DNA of 18,662 nucleotides from Porphyromonadaceae bacterium UBA7332 (GTDB lineage Bacteria; Bacteroidota; Bacteroidia; Bacteroidales; UBA7332), in contig DKPO01000043.1 in assembly GCA_002471225.1 (NCBI GenBank), positions 7,005-25,666 on the forward strand, in the 5' to 3' direction. The translations under genes were made by a program, and so were the position numbers. Shown here in pieces: positions 17,501 through 18,662 of this stretch. The notes below the pieces were generated by a model. The model was not told the origin of the DNA, did not search any database, and worked only from the letters and a program-made list of their open reading frames with translations. Numbering within the stretch: position 1 is the stretch's first letter; the number at the start of each line of letters is the position of its first letter.

Positions 17501-17873
17501 GATCAGCACTTAATACAACAACAACATCCCTCATTTTGGGTGTCACTGTCACTTCTTTAGGCAACATGCCGACATAAGAGATCATCAGTTTAGATGTTTT
17601 CCCATCCGGAACATTTAATAAAAACTGTCCGTTCAAGTCCGTAGCGACTCCCTGATTGGTCCCAACCACAATAATAGCTGCACCCGGAAGAGTCTCTCCT
17701 TGTTCGTCTTTTACTAAACCTCTGATTGTTCTCGTTTTTGATTGAGTAATAACATTCACTGCATCCCCGGACGTATTGGCCAAAGCTTCTCCGTTCAAGA
17801 ATGGATTCCCCATCATTACTAGTGTCAGTAACGCTGTAATCGGATACTTTGATCCAAAGATTGTACTTTTCAC
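14577..17873 (-). CDS. SusC/RagA-family TonB-dependent outer-membrane transporter
   Basis: Outer-membrane beta-barrel that imports its ligand using energy from TonB, covered by the SusD lipoprotein encoded next. The 1098 residues comprise a signal peptide (about 1-32), a carboxypeptidase-regulatory-like domain (about 48-120), a TonB-box-like DEVVVTGF (129-136), the plug (about 140-255) and the barrel to the C-terminus. The plug holds the SusC marker TVLKDAAATSLYGVRAANGV (231-250). The protein ends GVNVSF, with the terminal phenylalanine expected for BAM-assembled barrels. There is no STN domain before the regulatory-like domain, so the usual FecR/sigma-factor control is not expected. The start is GTG at 17873: an in-frame TAA lies four codons upstream and no ATG lies between. 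The preceding protease-like gene stops 30 bases earlier with no promoter room, so co-transcription is likely. Confidence 0.96.
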   Translation of the reverse strand: MKSTIFGSKYPITALLTLVMMGNPFLNGEALANTSGDAVNVITQSKTRTIRGLVKDEQGETLPGAAIIVVGTNQGVATDLNGQFLLNVPDGKTSKLMISYVGMLPKEVTVTPKMRDVVVVLSADHKALDEVVVTGFQTISRERASGSAVILSKEKLAQIKAPNITSNLEGLVPGLSTKGGLSIRGTSSFSLSSQPLIVIDGMPVENISNFFAGTSSTGLGLVNPDDVENITVLKDAAATSLYGVRAANGVIVITTRKGTTQKPAVNFSANYYITPDAGLDYLNYASTSDIIDYEIDYMINDPIYKADPQEYFYMMNDSRSPGYVTKVKDLYARMAFGELTQQDVDAQISKLRGRDYRREYLDRFARSSFSQDYNLSISQGSDFAQTYFSARFQDNKPNSVDATSNRIAMNLNNTFNFTKWFKFNTGISMNIDNSKNKNLSYIGATTFMPYDQIIDDNGMRSQLYPFNMYRSMEIGENPEFQQMGYNVYDDLESGSWSKNRDIYLKVLANAEFKIIKDLTLDVRFQYEHINGKSEAYSSAQSYEMRELINRYTTIGAYDEAIYNIPKGGKLAESDKQLQNMNFRTQLNYSTLFNEKHAISALAGFEMRENKIRLTGHDRYGYDDQLLSYQYVDWDYMAKVGVTGLLSDQTQKLAPNMNIADAMHRYISAYFNAGYTYDSRYSATVSVRMDQADLFGTDPKYRYRPLWSVGASWNANNEAFMQPYSWIDMLKVRVTYGITGNVDQNSTPFLIGFTAVSPETGDIMTEIMTPPNKLLRWEQTSTFNFGIDFAAWNRLNASLDVYKRYSSDLLAPKRYDPSMGFPQGRVNNGAMSNKGVEMSASYDWIKTKDWRFTSQLTAAHNKNTIEKIDFEPTNALDLLRNPNGYYLSGSGRGTMYAYKYGGLNEIGDPIVFDENGNPVSNDPVRNISAIYAVGQLAPKWEGMLHLSAQYKNFELFTRFVYYTGHSMRNDVMPLYQGVGGGAVHGDLANRWTPANQGSIPSIDKYGQDPNRADHWMFADEHILSASYIRARNIGLNYYVPQSFLQKIGFKTAVLRAQVDNPFYIAFNDKGIDPEVHNQNGGSRGNKIMPTYTFGVNVSF

Positions 17874-17903
17874 TGTTTTAATTTAAATGATTAATAATAG
17901 TTA

Positions 17904-18662
17904 CTAGTTCTCTGATTTTAATATAAATGAAGCATTCAATCCCGCTTTATTATTCAATATTTGTGCTAACATGCTACCTATTTCTTTAGCGGTCATATTT
18001 TCTATAAAAGAAATATTATTGATCTGTGCTGTATAATCGTTATTCAAATTCTGATCATGACTCCGGATACATCCCAAACGGAAAGAGTCATCGTTCATAA
18101 AATGCTTCTTACTGTTCAACATCATCATTCTGACTTCTTCCAACTCCATAGCTTCAGGTCCGTTCAATGCCATCTCATTAAACAGCTTATTTATTTCATC
18201 ACAAATAAGTTTCGCATCCTTAGGATCACATTGGAACGTAATTTCAAAATCAGCACGAGCTGAAGGTGTAGCCTTAAGTTTCAGTTCCGAACGGATATCA
18301 TAAACTAAATGTAACTCTTCACGTATTTTCCCAAACAAACGCTTAGAAATAACTGGATTTACAGCCTGAAGTAAACTCATGGAGTTCATATTCATTTCAT
18401 ACGGAGATCCGATAATATAGGTTACCGAAGCACGCTGATCTGAACCTTTCTGCAGTATAAAATTTTGCTCTCCTTTGATCTTCACACTCAGATCATTACT
18501 CCATTTCTCCCTTTTCTGCTTTTTACCGCCACCCAGATATTGAGCTATTAATTTCTCAAAATCAACTTCATGGGTTGCTCCCGTAAAATAGAACGTAAAA
18601 TCAGACATAGATGCAAAGCGACTTTTCAAAATAGAATTCATCATATCCAGAGACAATCCCTT
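17904..18662 (-). CDS. M16-family zinc metalloprotease-like protein, C-terminal part (cut by window edge)
   Basis: Only the last 252 residues are visible, and the frame stays open to the right edge, so the true start is outside. The visible part resembles the final domain of M16 (insulinase/pitrilysin) peptidases. It opens with SILKSRFASMSDFTFYFTGA, a common sequence where the last M16 domain begins, followed by GKIREELHLVYDIRSELK, the counterpart of the family's R-x-x-x-x-x-x-Y loop that contacts substrate. The zinc-binding HxxEH motif would lie in the missing N-terminal half, so activity cannot be judged. Such proteins act in the periplasm or outer membrane and cut small peptides. It is the most upstream visible gene of the SusC/SusD/TlpA operon, 30 bases before SusC. 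The codon at 18654-18656 is TTG, an internal leucine and not a start. Confidence 0.85.
   Translation of the reverse strand, partial: KGLSLDMMNSILKSRFASMSDFTFYFTGATHEVDFEKLIAQYLGGGKKQKREKWSNDLSVKIKGEQNFILQKGSDQRASVTYIIGSPYEMNMNSMSLLQAVNPVISKRLFGKIREELHLVYDIRSELKLKATPSARADFEITFQCDPKDAKLICDEINKLFNEMALNGPEAMELEEVRMMMLNSKKHFMNDDSFRLGCIRSHDQNLNNDYTAQINNISFIENMTAKEIGSMLAQILNNKAGLNASFILKSEN

Noticed and set aside
1..18662. CRISPR arrays, insertion sequences, prophage or integrase genes
   Set aside because: No regularly spaced repeats, transposase or integrase motifs, or attachment-site repeats were seen in either strand. The repeats present are terminator stems or internal protein repeats.

Overview
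The window looks like chromosomal DNA from a member of the Bacteroidota, most likely Bacteroidales. It carries a SusC/SusD outer-membrane pair, AT-rich gene starts without obvious Shine-Dalgarno motifs, matches to the Bacteroidota -7 promoter consensus TAnnTTTG, and a tmRNA whose encoded tag is GENNYALAA, a form I recall from Bacteroidales. Genus is not resolvable by eye. Every gene I can support lies on the minus strand, so transcription runs from the right edge to the left. The plus-strand open frames are antisense shadows.

Layout in order of transcription (right to left). (1) 18662-11821: a tight operon with the 3' end of an M16-family zinc-protease-like gene, then a SusC/RagA TonB-dependent receptor (GTG start), a SusD/RagB lipoprotein and a TlpA-type thioredoxin protein, closed by a hairpin at 11754-11798. 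The gaps are 30, 18 and 2 bases. The gene set suggests uptake and periplasmic handling of a peptide-like or disulfide-containing substrate, but the substrate is unknown. (2) 11637-11241: ssrA (tmRNA) with its own promoter and terminator. (3) 11114-10197: a secreted, low-complexity Arg/Pro/Tyr-rich protein with an Asp-rich tail, and its terminator. (4) 9937-8150: lepA (EF-4). (5) 8070-6727: nhaA, a Na+/H+ antiporter. A strong terminator-like hairpin sits just 25 bases before its start codon. (6) 6555-1807: a five-gene drug/solute export operon like E. coli ybhGFSR: a membrane-fusion lipoprotein, two separate ABC ATPases and two ABC-2 permeases. (7) 1711-11: a YidE/YbjL/AspT-type transporter with two RCK_C domains.

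Most of the window is ordinary, recognisable core and accessory content. The points most worth a second look are: the complementary degeneration of the two ABC ATPases, which should leave one normal and one degenerate ATP site; the attenuator-like hairpin in the nhaA leader; the unusual secreted Tyr/Arg/Asp-rich protein; and the M16-SusCD-TlpA operon. I found no CRISPR array, insertion sequence, phage gene, rRNA or conventional tRNA, and no strong evidence for a wholly undescribed system. No stretch longer than 300 bases lacks a gene.
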